Source: Treponema bryantii (lineage in GTDB: Bacteria > Spirochaetota > Spirochaetia > Treponematales > Treponemataceae). Taken from it: DNA of 64,000 nucleotides. How positions within the stretch are numbered: the stretch's first letter is position 1; every line of letters starts with the position of its first letter. Location: the NCBI RefSeq assembly GCF_036492245.1, contig NZ_AP025286.1:930001-994000 (forward strand), in the 5' to 3' direction. The position numbers and the translations under genes were made by a program. The notes below the pieces were generated by a model, which had not been told where the DNA came from, ran no database searches, and was given only the letters and a program-made list of their open reading frames with translations. Below are positions 43,327 through 54,400 of this stretch, one piece after another.

Positions 43327-44780
43327 ATAAGGAAACTGTGCTTCAGGCGCAGGATCTGACTTTTTCATATATGGATTCTGATGAAGGAATCAAAAATGTA
43401 AACTTCGAAATAAAAAAAGGGGAGGTTATTCTTCTTACTGGAAACAGCGGTTGTGGAAAATCAACTCTGCTTAAATGCTTAAACGGATTGATACCTGCAG
43501 TTACAGAAGGACATCTTTCCGGCAATCTTATGATAAATGGAAAAGAATACAGCAAACTAAAAATGCATGAACTGAATAGCGATATTGGTTCGGTATTCCA
43601 GAATCCACGCTCTCAGTTTTTTACTGATAACACAACAAGCGAACTTGTTTTCCCGATGGAAAATTACGGCTGGACAAAAGCCACTATGGAAAAGAAACTA
43701 GCTCAGCTTACAGAAGAATTTGGCCTTAAAAATCTTCTGGATAAAAATATCTTCATTCTTTCGAGTGGCGAGCGTCAGATGATTGCGCTTGCTTCGGCAC
43801 TTACTATGAATCAAAAAATTGTTCTTTTTGACGAGCCTTCTGCAAATCTTGATTACGGAAATGCGATGAAACTTGGCAGTATCATTGAACGGCTTAAGGC
43901 TGACGGCATGACAGTAATTGTTGCTGACCATAGATTTTATTATCTGAATGATATTATTGATAAAGTGTTCTTTATGGAAAACGGCGAGCTTACTGTTTTC
44001 AACAGCGAGCGTGCTTTCAAAAAAGGGACTTATGATACAAGAAGTTTTGATTTATTTTCTCTTGATGTTCCTTATCTTTTAAAATTGCCGAAAACAGAAG
44101 AACGCATAAAACCTGTTGCTGAATTACAGGGTGCTGGTTATAAAAATATTTTGATAGATGTGAATCTCAAATTATACAAGGGTGAGATTACAGTTCTTGT
44201 CGGCTGTAATGGTACGGGTAAAACAACGCTTGCAAAACTTTTTTGTAAAACTTATAAACCGGATTATGGAAAAGTTACAACTTCGAGTCTGCCGTTTTTT
44301 ATCATGCAGGACCCGGATTATCAGCTTTTTGGAACTTCTGTAAAAAATGAACTTTCACTTGTAAAGAAGGCGCCGCAGGAAATCGATGAGTGTCTTGAAT
44401 ATCTTGGACTTGGAAAGTTTAAGGATTCTCATCCGTTTGAATTGAGCGGCGGACAGAAGCAGAGACTTCAGATTGGTATGGCGATGCTTTGCGATCGTGA
44501 TCTGATTATTTTTGATGAACCTACGAGCGGACTTGATGTTTCTTCAATGGAAAAAGTTTCAAATGAAATTATTAAGCTTAGGGAGAAATCATCTGTGCTT
44601 GTGATTTCTCATGATTATGAATTTATCCGCCATGTTGCAGACAGAATAATCTTTCTTGAGGGTGGAAAGATTCAGAAAGACTTTGTTCTTGATGCTTCGA
44701 CAGTTGGTGAGTTGAATCAGATATTTAATAAAATGAAAGATAATTCGGAAGGTTTCGAATTATTAAAAAAGGAGGCGTAG
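43311..44780 (+). CDS. Double-domain ECF ATPase (A-A' fusion), cassette 2
   Basis: A 489-residue tandem ABC ATPase. Domain 1 has GNSGCGKST, a slightly altered signature LSSGERQM and LFDEPSANLD; domain 2 has GCNGTGKTT, LSGGQKQR and IFDEPTSGLD. It lacks the palindromic peptide found in cassette 1. It has a ribosome site AGGAGG inside the upstream gene. It powers the T (42649) and S (44782) subunits. Confidence 0.9.
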   Translation: MVQEINKETVLQAQDLTFSYMDSDEGIKNVNFEIKKGEVILLTGNSGCGKSTLLKCLNGLIPAVTEGHLSGNLMINGKEYSKLKMHELNSDIGSVFQNPRSQFFTDNTTSELVFPMENYGWTKATMEKKLAQLTEEFGLKNLLDKNIFILSSGERQMIALASALTMNQKIVLFDEPSANLDYGNAMKLGSIIERLKADGMTVIVADHRFYYLNDIIDKVFFMENGELTVFNSERAFKKGTYDTRSFDLFSLDVPYLLKLPKTEERIKPVAELQGAGYKNILIDVNLKLYKGEITVLVGCNGTGKTTLAKLFCKTYKPDYGKVTTSSLPFFIMQDPDYQLFGTSVKNELSLVKKAPQEIDECLEYLGLGKFKDSHPFELSGGQKQRLQIGMAMLCDRDLIIFDEPTSGLDVSSMEKVSNEIIKLREKSSVLVISHDYEFIRHVADRIIFLEGGKIQKDFVLDASTVGELNQIFNKMKDNSEGFELLKKEA

Positions 44781-44781
44781 T

Positions 44782-45375
44782 GTGCGCAAATTAAAAATCA
44801 AGGATGTTGTAATGACATCTCTTTTGACAGCCTTGTACTTGGTATTCTACCTGGTTGCCAGTATGATTGTAATGGTGCTCGGACAGTTTGGTCACGCAAT
44901 AAGTCCTGGAATCTGTGCTATTTTTACTGGAGCTGTAATTTTGTTTCTTACCCGTAAGGTTGGAAAGTTCGGACAGTTCACAATCATGCAGGCAATCATC
45001 ATGTTAATTTTTTCAATAATGGGTGCCGGATATCTTCCGTGGATTATTACTTCAATGGTTGCTGCAATTCTTGCTGATGTGATTGCTTCCCGCGAAGAAA
45101 AGCCTGCAGTATGGAAGGTCGCTCTTGCGTCGGGTGTTTTCCATGTTGGACAGGCGTGGGGATCAATCGTTCCAAGCTGGTTCTTCCTTGAAAGTTACAA
45201 GTCTGAATGGATTGGCCGCGGCCAGACTCCAGAAGCAATGGAAGAAATGGTGAAGTACACAACCGGCTTCATGGGCCTTGTTTCAACCTTCATCGTATTT
45301 GCACTTGCTGTAGCCGGAGTCTATCTTGGCTGGTTGATTTTAAGAAAGCACCTGAAAGAAAAAAAAGAATACTAA
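44782..45375 (+). CDS. Trep_Strep family S component, cassette 2
   Basis: A 197-residue hydrophobic protein with a GTG start 6 bases after GGAGG and one base after the ATPase stop. The basic C-terminus LILRKHLKEKKE and about six membrane segments match the family. It should set the substrate of cassette 2. A terminator follows, so the ABC pair downstream may be partly independent. Confidence 0.85.
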   Translation: MRKLKIKDVVMTSLLTALYLVFYLVASMIVMVLGQFGHAISPGICAIFTGAVILFLTRKVGKFGQFTIMQAIIMLIFSIMGAGYLPWIITSMVAAILADVIASREEKPAVWKVALASGVFHVGQAWGSIVPSWFFLESYKSEWIGRGQTPEAMEEMVKYTTGFMGLVSTFIVFALAVAGVYLGWLILRKHLKEKKEY

Positions 45376-45403
45376 AAAAATATATTTACCTCAAAAGAAT
45401 TTT

Positions 45404-45434
45404 CTGTCTGGTGAGTTTCATCAGACAGTTTTTT
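45404..45434 (+). terminator. Terminator after ECF cassette 2
   Basis: A 7-bp stem CTGTCTG/CAGACAG with an 11-base loop is followed by six T. Transcription of the downstream ABC pair would need read-through or its own promoter. Confidence 0.7.
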
Positions 45435-45442
45435 AGAGGCGA

Positions 45443-45489
45443 GTTGAAACAGTGTTTCAAGAGATCCCGATCCTGAAACAAGTTCAGGA
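45443..45489. repeat. Palindromic repeats upstream of the ABC pair
   Basis: Two small hairpins, TTGAAACAGTGTTTCAA (from 45443) and TCCTGAAACAAGTTCAGGA (45471-45489). The second belongs to the family that is also found in frame at 23379. Together they look like one dispersed element. Confidence 0.65.
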
Positions 45490-45516
45490 TGACGGTTCTT
45501 GATGACGAGGAGAAAA

Positions 45517-47367
45517 ATGAAATCAAAATCAAATCTACCTTTCTTATTCCGCTCGATGGGCGCTTTTAAAATCACCATGCTCATCAGCATTGTCTTTGCT
45601 GCTTTGTCGGCAATAGAAAATATTTATGCGTATACCTTTGTGTATAAAATCGCGGAGATAATTATTTCTAATTACGGAAATCTCGGCGCCGTTGATAAAG
45701 AGATTTTTTATGAGTACGGCAAGGGCATTGTGTTTGCAGTATGTGCGGCTTATGGTCTTTACGGTCTTTCGCTTTTATTCTCGCATATCACAGCTTTTAA
45801 TACTGCGGTGCGTTTGAAGAAAATGCTTATCCGCCATATTGGAAAACTACCGGGCGGCTATCATGATTCAAACCCGAGTGGCAGTCTTAGAAAAATCATT
45901 GAAAAAAATACAGACGCGAGTGAAACGCTGATTGCACATCAGATTCCGAATACTACGATGTCGATTGTGCTTCCTGTTGCCTTTGTGATTTTTATGTTCC
46001 GTTACAGCGTGTTGCTTTCGGTTGCCTGTCTGATTCCTGTAATAATTGGCTTTGTACTTTTGATGGTGATTATGATGGGAAATGGAAGTGACTTTGTGCG
46101 AACCTATCAGCAGGCGCAGAAGGATATGTCGAACGCAGCGGTTGAGTATGTGCGAGGTATTCCTGTTATGAAAACATTCGGGCAGACAGCTGATTCTTTT
46201 GCACGTTATAAAAATTCTGTGAAGGGCTTTTGTGAGTACGTTTACAAGTTTGCAATTTCTATGATGACGGCGGACAGCCTTTATAATACGGCGATGAACT
46301 CTGTGTTCTATACGCTGGTGCCGGTGGTGCTGGTGCTGTGGAGATCTGCGGCTGGTGGTGCCGGCGGCGTTCATCTTTTTGCGTCCTTTGTTTTCTTTAC
46401 GTCTATTATTCCTCTTGAAGTTACAATCTTGAAACGAATCATGGGAAACTCATCTGAATCAATCATCGTAGATGAGGCGATGGGATCGCTTAAGACAATT
46501 CTTGATGAAAAGGTGATGGAGTATAAAAAGGACGGTGGTGACGGGGAATGTGCCGAGAGCAACGAGTGTGCCGAGGTCCCTGCCGGTTACGGTTTTGAGT
46601 TTAAGAACGTAAGCTTCCGTTATGCACCGGAGCTCCCTCTTGCTTTGGATGGCGTGAATCTTATTGTTGCCGAAGGAAAAACTACAGCGCTGGTCGGGCT
46701 TTCTGGTGGCGGTAAAAGTACAATTGCTTCGCTGGCGGCCCGCCTCAGGGATGTGACTGATGGAGCGGTGATGCTCGGCGGAGTAAACATCAAAGATATC
46801 AGTGAGAAAAAACTCAACGAGCTTGTGAGTATTGTCTTTCAGGAAAACAGTCTTTTGAAAATGAGCATTGCAGAAAATGTTGCCCTTTATCGTAAGGATG
46901 CCAGCCGTGACGAAATTATGCGAGCTCTTAAACTTGCCCAGTGCGAAGACATAATCGCAAAACTACCGAATGGCATTGATTCAGTTTACGGCGCAAAGGG
47001 AGTTTATCTTTCCGGTGGTGAAGTTCAGCGAATTGCAATTGCGCGTGCAATCTTAAAAGATTCTCCAATCATCATTCTTGATGAAGCTACTGCTTTTGCT
47101 GATGCAGAAAATGAATATTTGATTCGTAAAGCATTCAGCGAACTTTTGAAAAATAAAACTGTAATCATGATTGCTCACAGAATGTCGACCGTCCGTGATG
47201 CAGATAAAATCTGTGTTGTAGAAGCAGGAAAAATTATTGAAGAAGGAAATCATGATGAACTGATGAAGCGCGGCGGAAAATATAGCGCAATGGTAAACGA
47301 ATATAACCGCGCAATCAGCTGGAAACTTGGCTCAAACGACAGCGCAAAGGAGGCCTCAAATGCTTAA
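45517..47367 (+). CDS. ABC-exporter-fold half-transporter (TMD-NBD), A-type, pair 1
   Basis: A 616-residue protein with six membrane segments (about 20-310) and a C-terminal ATPase with GLSGGGKST, LSGGEVQRIAIARAIL and IILDEATAFAD. The membrane part carries the SGSLRKII...ETLIAHQIP segment shared with the A-type halves at 51466, 57935 and 63022. It pairs with the next gene. Similar halves in YbtPQ and IrtAB import siderophores despite the exporter fold; drug export remains the alternative. ATG 45517 has a GAGGAG ribosome site. Confidence 0.85.
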   Translation: MKSKSNLPFLFRSMGAFKITMLISIVFAALSAIENIYAYTFVYKIAEIIISNYGNLGAVDKEIFYEYGKGIVFAVCAAYGLYGLSLLFSHITAFNTAVRLKKMLIRHIGKLPGGYHDSNPSGSLRKIIEKNTDASETLIAHQIPNTTMSIVLPVAFVIFMFRYSVLLSVACLIPVIIGFVLLMVIMMGNGSDFVRTYQQAQKDMSNAAVEYVRGIPVMKTFGQTADSFARYKNSVKGFCEYVYKFAISMMTADSLYNTAMNSVFYTLVPVVLVLWRSAAGGAGGVHLFASFVFFTSIIPLEVTILKRIMGNSSESIIVDEAMGSLKTILDEKVMEYKKDGGDGECAESNECAEVPAGYGFEFKNVSFRYAPELPLALDGVNLIVAEGKTTALVGLSGGGKSTIASLAARLRDVTDGAVMLGGVNIKDISEKKLNELVSIVFQENSLLKMSIAENVALYRKDASRDEIMRALKLAQCEDIIAKLPNGIDSVYGAKGVYLSGGEVQRIAIARAILKDSPIIILDEATAFADAENEYLIRKAFSELLKNKTVIMIAHRMSTVRDADKICVVEAGKIIEEGNHDELMKRGGKYSAMVNEYNRAISWKLGSNDSAKEASNA

Positions 47368-49078
47368 GAAATTTCTGAACGTTTCAAAAAATACAAGAAT
47401 CGCAGTTTACAAGGCTTCTGCCTGGCTTGCAGTTTTTCAGCTGATTGCAATGGTTCCTCTTGTTATGATATACAAGTGTATTTCAAAAATGCTTGAGTCG
47501 TATGCAAATCAGGGAACTTTTGAGACTTCGCTTATTTTACAGATTATCGCCGGAACAGTAATAGTGATTTCGATGTATTTTGCATATCGCAAAATGTATA
47601 AGATGAAGTATATCAACGCCGCATCAGAAAATCTGAATATGCGGATGGATCTTGCAGATAAGCTTCGCCGCCTTCCCGAAAGTTTTCTTTCAAAGCATGA
47701 TTTGAGCGACCTTACTTCTACGATCATGGATGATATTGGGATTATTGAAGGTATTCTTGCAAATCAGGTAACAGAGTTTATCGGCGGAATGCTTGGAATC
47801 CTGATAACCGTATGTGCACTTTTTTTTGTGAATGTAAAAATGACTCTCGCACTTTTTGCAGTGCTTCCGTTTGCAGCTCTTGCTATGGCTTTGTGTGATC
47901 CAATTTCCGGAAAAACTCATCAGAAAAACCGTGACATAAAAGTTTCAATTTCTGAGCGCATTCAGGAATATCTTGAAAATATTAAGATTCTTAAGGCGTC
48001 CGGAAATATCGAAGATTATCAAAAAAAACTGTGGCGTACGATGGGGCGGCTTGTTCCCCGGCTTGTGCTTTTTGAGTTTCTTTCCGGAATGAGTATTTCA
48101 ACTGCTTACAATTTGCTTCGAATGGGAATCGGTGTTGTTGCGATGGTCGGAGCAAATCTTCTTGTAAAGGGTGAAATCTCTGCTTCAGTTTATCTGATTT
48201 TCATGCTGGCTTCGGTTTGGGTATATGAGCCGCTAAGTTATACCTGCGAACATCTTGGTGCGGTTATTTCGTCAAAAGTTGCGGCGAACAGAATCCGTCA
48301 TATTATGGATTATCCTGAACAGACGGGTAGTGAAGTATTTGCTCCTTCAAATTATGATATTCAGTTTAAGAATGTTGATTTTGCCTATAACGAAAATGGA
48401 GAAAAAGTTTTATCTGATGTAAGCTTTACCGCAAAGCAGGGAGAGTATACTGCGCTGGTAGGGGCTTCGGGCAGCGGTAAAAGTACAATCTGTCGTCTTG
48501 CAGCGCGTTTCTGGGATAATGATTCTGGTGAGATTTTAGTTGGCGGACAGAATGTAAAAAATCTTGCTCCGGAAGAACTTTTCAAATTGTTTTCTATTGT
48601 GTTCCAGGATGTTACGCTTTTTAATGATACAATATATAACAATATTCTGGTTGGAAATAAAAATGCTACTCGTGAACAGGTTATAAAAGCCGCCGAGTTC
48701 GCTCAGTGTATGCCGTTTATAGAAAAGCTTCCTCAGGGTTTTGACACAGTGCTCGGAGAAAATGGTCATACCTTAAGCGGTGGAGAACGTCAGAGACTTT
48801 CGATAGCTCGTGCCTTCTTAAAAGATGCACCGATTGTCTTGTTGGATGAAAGTACAGCTTCAATTGATCCGGAAACTGAAACTAAGATTCAGTCTGCTAT
48901 TGAAAAACTAACTAACGGTCGTACGGTGTTAATGATTGCACACAGATTGCGCTCAATCGTAAATTGTGACAGAATCATAGTGTTGAAAGAAGGCAGGGTA
49001 GTGGGGAACGGAACTCACGACGAACTTATGAAATCCTGCGAAGTTTACAAAAAATTGTATACTTTACAGAGCGAATAA
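47360..49078 (+). CDS. ABC-exporter-fold half-transporter, B-type, pair 1
   Basis: A 572-residue TMD-NBD protein with GASGSGKST, LSGGERQRLSIARAFL and VLLDESTASIDPE (Ser replaces the usual Ala after the catalytic Glu). Its start overlaps the upstream stop by 8 bases, typical of heterodimer partners. The segment HDLSDLTSTIMDDIGIIEG corresponds to the GNIGKISTIL stretch in the other B-type halves (49798, 59940). Confidence 0.85.
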   Translation: MLKKFLNVSKNTRIAVYKASAWLAVFQLIAMVPLVMIYKCISKMLESYANQGTFETSLILQIIAGTVIVISMYFAYRKMYKMKYINAASENLNMRMDLADKLRRLPESFLSKHDLSDLTSTIMDDIGIIEGILANQVTEFIGGMLGILITVCALFFVNVKMTLALFAVLPFAALAMALCDPISGKTHQKNRDIKVSISERIQEYLENIKILKASGNIEDYQKKLWRTMGRLVPRLVLFEFLSGMSISTAYNLLRMGIGVVAMVGANLLVKGEISASVYLIFMLASVWVYEPLSYTCEHLGAVISSKVAANRIRHIMDYPEQTGSEVFAPSNYDIQFKNVDFAYNENGEKVLSDVSFTAKQGEYTALVGASGSGKSTICRLAARFWDNDSGEILVGGQNVKNLAPEELFKLFSIVFQDVTLFNDTIYNNILVGNKNATREQVIKAAEFAQCMPFIEKLPQGFDTVLGENGHTLSGGERQRLSIARAFLKDAPIVLLDESTASIDPETETKIQSAIEKLTNGRTVLMIAHRLRSIVNCDRIIVLKEGRVVGNGTHDELMKSCEVYKKLYTLQSE

Positions 49079-49086
49079 AATCCAGC

Positions 49087-49157
49087 GTCATTGCGAGCGT
49101 AGCGAAGCAATCCAAATAATAGATTGCCACGTCGGCCTTCGGTCTCCTCGCAATGAC
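49087..49157. repeat. 71-bp dispersed element (GTCATTGCGAG...CTCGCAATGAC), copy 1
   Basis: 11-bp terminal inverted repeats enclose a conserved interior (CGAAGCAATCC, AGATTGCCACGTCG). A second copy of the same length is at 59849-59919. No coding capacity. It resembles REP/MITE-like units. Confidence 0.9.
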
Positions 49158-49176
49158 ATTTAAAATTGAGGTTATA

Positions 49177-49815
49177 ATGCCGCAAAGAATTATAGGAGTC
49201 TCCAAAAGACTTATTGAAGTTGCAAAAAAAGAATTCCTCGAAAAAGGCTTTGAAGGGGCTTCTATAAGAACAATTTCATGCGAGGCCGACACAAGCCCGC
49301 GTGCAGTTTATACCCGCTTTGAAAATAAAGAAGAACTTTTTGCCGCCGTGATTGAACCGGTTTATTCTGATTTTATAAAGATGTTCAATGAAGATAAAAT
49401 CCTTTACTGGAACATGGCCCGAAGAAAAGATTTTTCAAAAAATCCGGAAGAGTATTATCTTCGATATCTGGATTACGCTTATTCTCACAAAGATCAGTTT
49501 GTATTAATCCTGCAAAAATCAAAAGGAACAAGGTTTGAGCATTTTACCCGAAACCTTTGCGAAATTGATTTAACAGAATTAAACAAACAGTTGCCCGAAA
49601 TTCTCGAAGACTTTAAGAAGTTCCAGAAAGATAAATCGACACAGCTTTTTCTGAACACTATTACTTATTCTTTTTATAACGCACTATTTGCGCCGCTTAT
49701 CGAAGGCGTTGAACTGGATGTTGCAAAATCATATATCACAAAACTTACACAATTCTATAACGATGGTATTTTAGCCAACCTAAAAAACTTTGCTGATTTA
49801 TCTGATTTTGCTTAA
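49177..49815 (+). CDS. TetR-family transcriptional regulator
   Basis: A 212-residue regulator. The N-terminal helix-turn-helix is clear (SIRTISCEADTSPRAVYTRFENKEELF). The C-terminal ligand domain is unassigned. It follows ABC pair 1 across the 71-bp element and is convergent with pair 2, overlapping its 3' end by 18 bases. It may control the neighbouring ABC genes. No operator could be singled out. Confidence 0.87.
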   Translation: MPQRIIGVSKRLIEVAKKEFLEKGFEGASIRTISCEADTSPRAVYTRFENKEELFAAVIEPVYSDFIKMFNEDKILYWNMARRKDFSKNPEEYYLRYLDYAYSHKDQFVLILQKSKGTRFEHFTRNLCEIDLTELNKQLPEILEDFKKFQKDKSTQLFLNTITYSFYNALFAPLIEGVELDVAKSYITKLTQFYNDGILANLKNFADLSDFA

Positions 49816-51462
49816 ATTACCATTTTCAATTTTATATACTGCATTTGCATTTTTAATTGTGTTTAATCTGTGTGCAATAACCAGTAAAGTTTTACCAGCA
49901 CAAAGTTCATCAATTGCCTGCTGAATATAAGCTTCATTATCCGCATCAACACTTGCTGTTGCTTCATCAAGAATAATGATAGGGGAGTCTTTCAGAATAC
50001 ATCTTGCAATAGAAATACGCTGTGCCTCACCACCAGAAAGACTTGCTCCGCCTTCGCCAATTACTGTATCAATTCCAAACGGAAGTTTATTTATAAAATC
50101 CATACAACGTGCTTTCTTCAGACATTCAAGAACTTCTTCACGAGTAGCAGAAGGCTTTCCCATACGCACGTTATTGAAAATTGTATCTTTGAATAAATAG
50201 ACACGCTGAAATACAACACTGATATTGTCCATAAGATTATTTAATGGAACTTTACGAATGTCGCAGCCTCGAATTAAAATTTCACCTTCCTTAATATCCC
50301 AGAATCTGGTAAGAAGATTTGCAATTGTACTTTTGCCTCCACCCGAAGGTCCAGTTAAAGCTGCCATAGTTTTTGGTGGAACTTCAAGTGAAATATTTTT
50401 CAGAACAGCTTCTTCTTCATAAGAGAACGAAACATTCTTATATTCAATTTCGGGAATACCCGCTGAACAATTGTCCGGAATCTTTTCAATATCAGTTTCA
50501 TCTAATAACTCAAGATTAAACAATTCTTCCATTCGGTTCAGGCTGCTGTTCATAACTGCAATTCTTGTAACCTGAAGATACATTTCTCTAACTGGTCTGA
50601 AAATCCCAAAAGAAAAAATACTGATACCGAGAGTACGGTATAAATCAATACTTCCTATTTTGTAAAGATAAATTCCAAGCCCTGTAATTATTGTAATTCC
50701 AAGAATATTCAAGCTTTCAATCATTCTAAGTCCTGGAGTCACTTTCTTTTCAAGTTCGAGACATTCATCTTTCATGTGAACAAAAGATTTGTCCAGTTCG
50801 TTAGATTCTGATTCGAGCATATTGTAAGATTTTATAACGCTCATTCCTTCAATATATTCCAGAACCTGTTCAGATAATTCTTCATTCAGTTCCTGTTTTT
50901 TATCTGCTTCGCTCTGCTCGTGCTTCATGCAAAGGTTTCCTGTTAAAACAATGAGGGCAGTGATAACCAAAGAAACCACACCAAGATAAGGATGAAGTAT
51001 AAACATAAAGCTTACGGTCATAATCTGAGAGCAGAAATCTCCAGCAAAATCAGCAATCATGTTCATACAGTTGCTCTCAATAAATTGCATATCAATTGAA
51101 AGTATTGTACTGATTTTCCCAATATTTCCATCAGAAAAAAATCCCATAGGAATCTTTTTAAGTCTGTCGCCAAGTTTCATTCTGAGATCTGCAAAAAGTT
51201 CGTAGCCTGCTGTAGACTGAAATCTGTCAGAAAGATATCTGAATAAAACCTGTCCCAATAGACAAAAAATTAAGATGCCCGAAATTACAGCGACAGTTTT
51301 ATAATTCATTGTTTTTTCAAATAGCGCTTTGATTACAAAAAGACTGAGCATATAGGGAAAGTAGGTGAAATATGAATTTAAAAATGAAAAGAGATATGCA
51401 ATTCTGATTTTACCTTTGTACTTATCTGCCAGTTTTATAATTCGCCGGATTTGTTTAAGCAT
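49798..51462 (-). CDS. ABC-exporter-fold half-transporter, B-type, pair 2
   Basis: A 554-residue TMD-NBD protein. The ATPase has GPSGGGKST, LSGGEAQRISIARCIL and IILDEATASVDADNE. The membrane part has the B-type GNIGKISTILSIDMQFIES segment. It starts 3 bases after the fused gene upstream and is its heterodimer partner. It is the last gene of the S-T-(AA'::ABC)-ABC operon on the minus strand. Confidence 0.87.
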   Translation of the reverse strand: MLKQIRRIIKLADKYKGKIRIAYLFSFLNSYFTYFPYMLSLFVIKALFEKTMNYKTVAVISGILIFCLLGQVLFRYLSDRFQSTAGYELFADLRMKLGDRLKKIPMGFFSDGNIGKISTILSIDMQFIESNCMNMIADFAGDFCSQIMTVSFMFILHPYLGVVSLVITALIVLTGNLCMKHEQSEADKKQELNEELSEQVLEYIEGMSVIKSYNMLESESNELDKSFVHMKDECLELEKKVTPGLRMIESLNILGITIITGLGIYLYKIGSIDLYRTLGISIFSFGIFRPVREMYLQVTRIAVMNSSLNRMEELFNLELLDETDIEKIPDNCSAGIPEIEYKNVSFSYEEEAVLKNISLEVPPKTMAALTGPSGGGKSTIANLLTRFWDIKEGEILIRGCDIRKVPLNNLMDNISVVFQRVYLFKDTIFNNVRMGKPSATREEVLECLKKARCMDFINKLPFGIDTVIGEGGASLSGGEAQRISIARCILKDSPIIILDEATASVDADNEAYIQQAIDELCAGKTLLVIAHRLNTIKNANAVYKIENGNLSKIR

Positions 51463-51465
51463 TTT

Positions 51466-54400
51466 CTACTCCATTTTTGTAAAGATTTGATTTCCAACTT
51501 TCCAGTTATCAGCATTTACAGAAAGCTTATACAGTTTTTTGAAATAATCACTCCTGTTCATAATCTCATTCGCAGGGCCTTCTTCAATAACTTTCCCATC
51601 TTTTATCAAAACTATTTTGTTCACGTTTTTTAGCGCACTTAATTTATGTGCAATTACAATTACTGTTTTATTTTCTATGATTTTTTCGATAGCACGATTT
51701 ATCTTTTCTTCGTTTTCAATATCAATAGAAGAGGTTGCTTCATCAAGAATTATGATTGGGGCGTCTTTTAGAATTGCCCGTGCAAGTGCAATGCGCTGAC
51801 GTTCACCGCCTGAAAGTCTTTTTCCGGCATCACCGACCATAGCCATATAACCGCCAGGGAGTTTTTCTATAAACTCATCACATGAAGCAATCTTTGCAGC
51901 CTGTTTAACCATTTCGTTTGTCGCAGATGGATTTCCAATTCTGATATTATCCATGATGGTTCTGTTGAAGAGGAAAACTTCCTGTGAAACAAAGGAGATT
52001 TTTTTATTAAGAGCAGAAAGACTAAGGTCGGTAATTTTCTTTCCGCCTAAGGAAATATCGCCGCCGTCTGTGTCATATTGATGAGCTATGAGTCTTGCAA
52101 TTGTAGACTTACCGCTTCCAGATTCTCCGACAATTGCTGTCATCTCACCTGCTTTTGCCGTAAATGAAATATCTTTTAAAACTTCCTTATCTTTATACGA
52201 GAAATGAACATTTTCAAAAGTAATATCTTCAGAGCTATCCGTCTTTTCTGATTTATCTGAAAAATCAGCATGACCTTCTTTCAAAGGCGTTCTGTCTAAA
52301 ACGCTTTCCAGTGACTGAATCTTATAATTCACCTGAGTCATGGAAGCCATAAATGAAAGTGCACGCAAAAGATTTGAGCCGGTTGCAAGCGAGAGACAGA
52401 TAATCAAAATCAATTGTGCAAGTGTAGCCTGTCCTGTCATAACGGCAATAGAACCAAGCGGCAGTGTAAATAAAAGCATATTTGGAAGAAGACTTGTATA
52501 AAGTGTAATCCATGGCCAGCAGACCTTGTACCATATGAGACTGAGGTTCTTATAGTTTAAAACACCAGATTCGTAATTCTTGTAAGATTCTTCCTGATAA
52601 TTAAAAACTTTTACAACTTCAATTCCATTTATAAATTCTATGATGGAATTATTCATTCTTTTAGCTGCTGCAAAATAACCACCCATTCTTTCTGTTCCGT
52701 CACGGTACATTTTTGTCATACATTTCAAACCGATTGGAATTACGAGAATTGAGGTTAGTGCAAGAAGCCAGTTTATCTGGAACATAAAAACAATTACGAT
52801 TACAGACACAAGAAGATTTGAAAGTCCTTCTGGAATTGCATGTGCAAGAATGATTTCTATACTTTCGATGTCATCCGTAAAGAGTTTTTTTAGGGCTCCG
52901 GTTCCAATCTGTCTTATTGTTCCTAACGACTGTTTGTTTAGTTTTTCTTTTAATTGGATTCTTAATTCTTTTAATGTGTTAAAGGCGGCTTTGTGAGAAA
53001 GAGAAAGTCCCTGGGTATACAAAAAGATATGAAGTAAACCGCCTCCAAGAATTCCACTCAAAATAATTGCAATCGTTTTTAAGTTAAAGGAAACTGAATT
53101 GAGAAGACCATCTGTGATTTTATAAATCATAAGATAAGGAACAATGCTTGCAAGAACTCCGAGCACCATACAGACAATTGCTCCATAAAAATATTTTCTG
53201 TATTTTCCCATTCGGTTTATAAGACGAACAATTGAAGAGGAATTATCTCGTTTTTGTGTAAAGGCTTCTTCGCTTTCTGTTGTAAAAAAATATCTGACTT
53301 TAGCAATACCTTCTTTATCCAGAGGATATGCGGAAACAAGCCGACCTCGTTCTATATGTACTACATAATCACAACAACTTAATATGAGTTCTAAATCATG
53401 AGTAATGATAACCGAGGCTTCAACTTCAGAATCAGTTTCTTTTACGATTTTTGAAAAGTTCTGCATTCCCTCAAAGTCCAGACCGCTTGTTGGTTCATCA
53501 TAATAAATAATCTTTTTGCCAGAGCATAGGGCAGAGGCTATTGCAACCCGCTGCTTTTGTCCGCCCGAAAGAGATGAAGGGTGCCGGTCTTTATATTCTT
53601 CAATTCCCAGTTTTCTAAGAACAGAACAGGCTTCTTCGTCGCTTACCTTGTTATTAAGTTTTAACTCCTGAAGAACAGAGTCACAGAAAAGCTGATGATT
53701 TACATCCTGCATAACCATAAAACTTTTTTCAGCTCTCTGCTTATCACTCAAAACTTCATTATCCAAAGAAATAGTTCCGTTTGATTTTAAGGTTCCGCAA
53801 AGGGCTTCTGCGAAGGTACTTTTTCCTGTTCCGTTATCACCAATCAAGGCAATGACACTTTTTGCAGGAAGCTTTAAATCATCTATATCAAGAATTGTTG
53901 AGTTGCCGCGCTGACACGATAAATCGCTGACAGAAATTGCCGATTGTTTATTCCGAACCGAAACAGGAGTTGCCCTGATTAAATTAAGATTTGTAGTTCT
54001 GAGTCCAAGTTTATGCAGCTCCTCTTCACTAAGAGCTTTCATCTGGGCGTTTGTAAATTCTCTTTCAATTTGCCCGTCTTTCAGATAAATAAAACGGTCT
54101 GCCAGATCCATCAGAAAATAAAGACGATGCTCAGAAACAATGATGGTTTTTCCTTCGCTCTTTAATTTTGTCAGAATCTTTTGGAGACGGTTTATAGCTT
54201 TTTTATCGAGATTCGAAGTAGGCTCGTCCATTACAAAAATATCAGGGCTGGCTGTATAAACTGAACCGCATGCAATCTGCTGCTTTTCTCCACCAGAAAG
54301 CTCAAAAAGACTTCTGTCCAGCAAAGGCTGAATCTGAAAATCTGCAACAGTACTTTCAAGCTGAGCTTTCATTTTTTCTTTATTCATATTTTGATTTTCA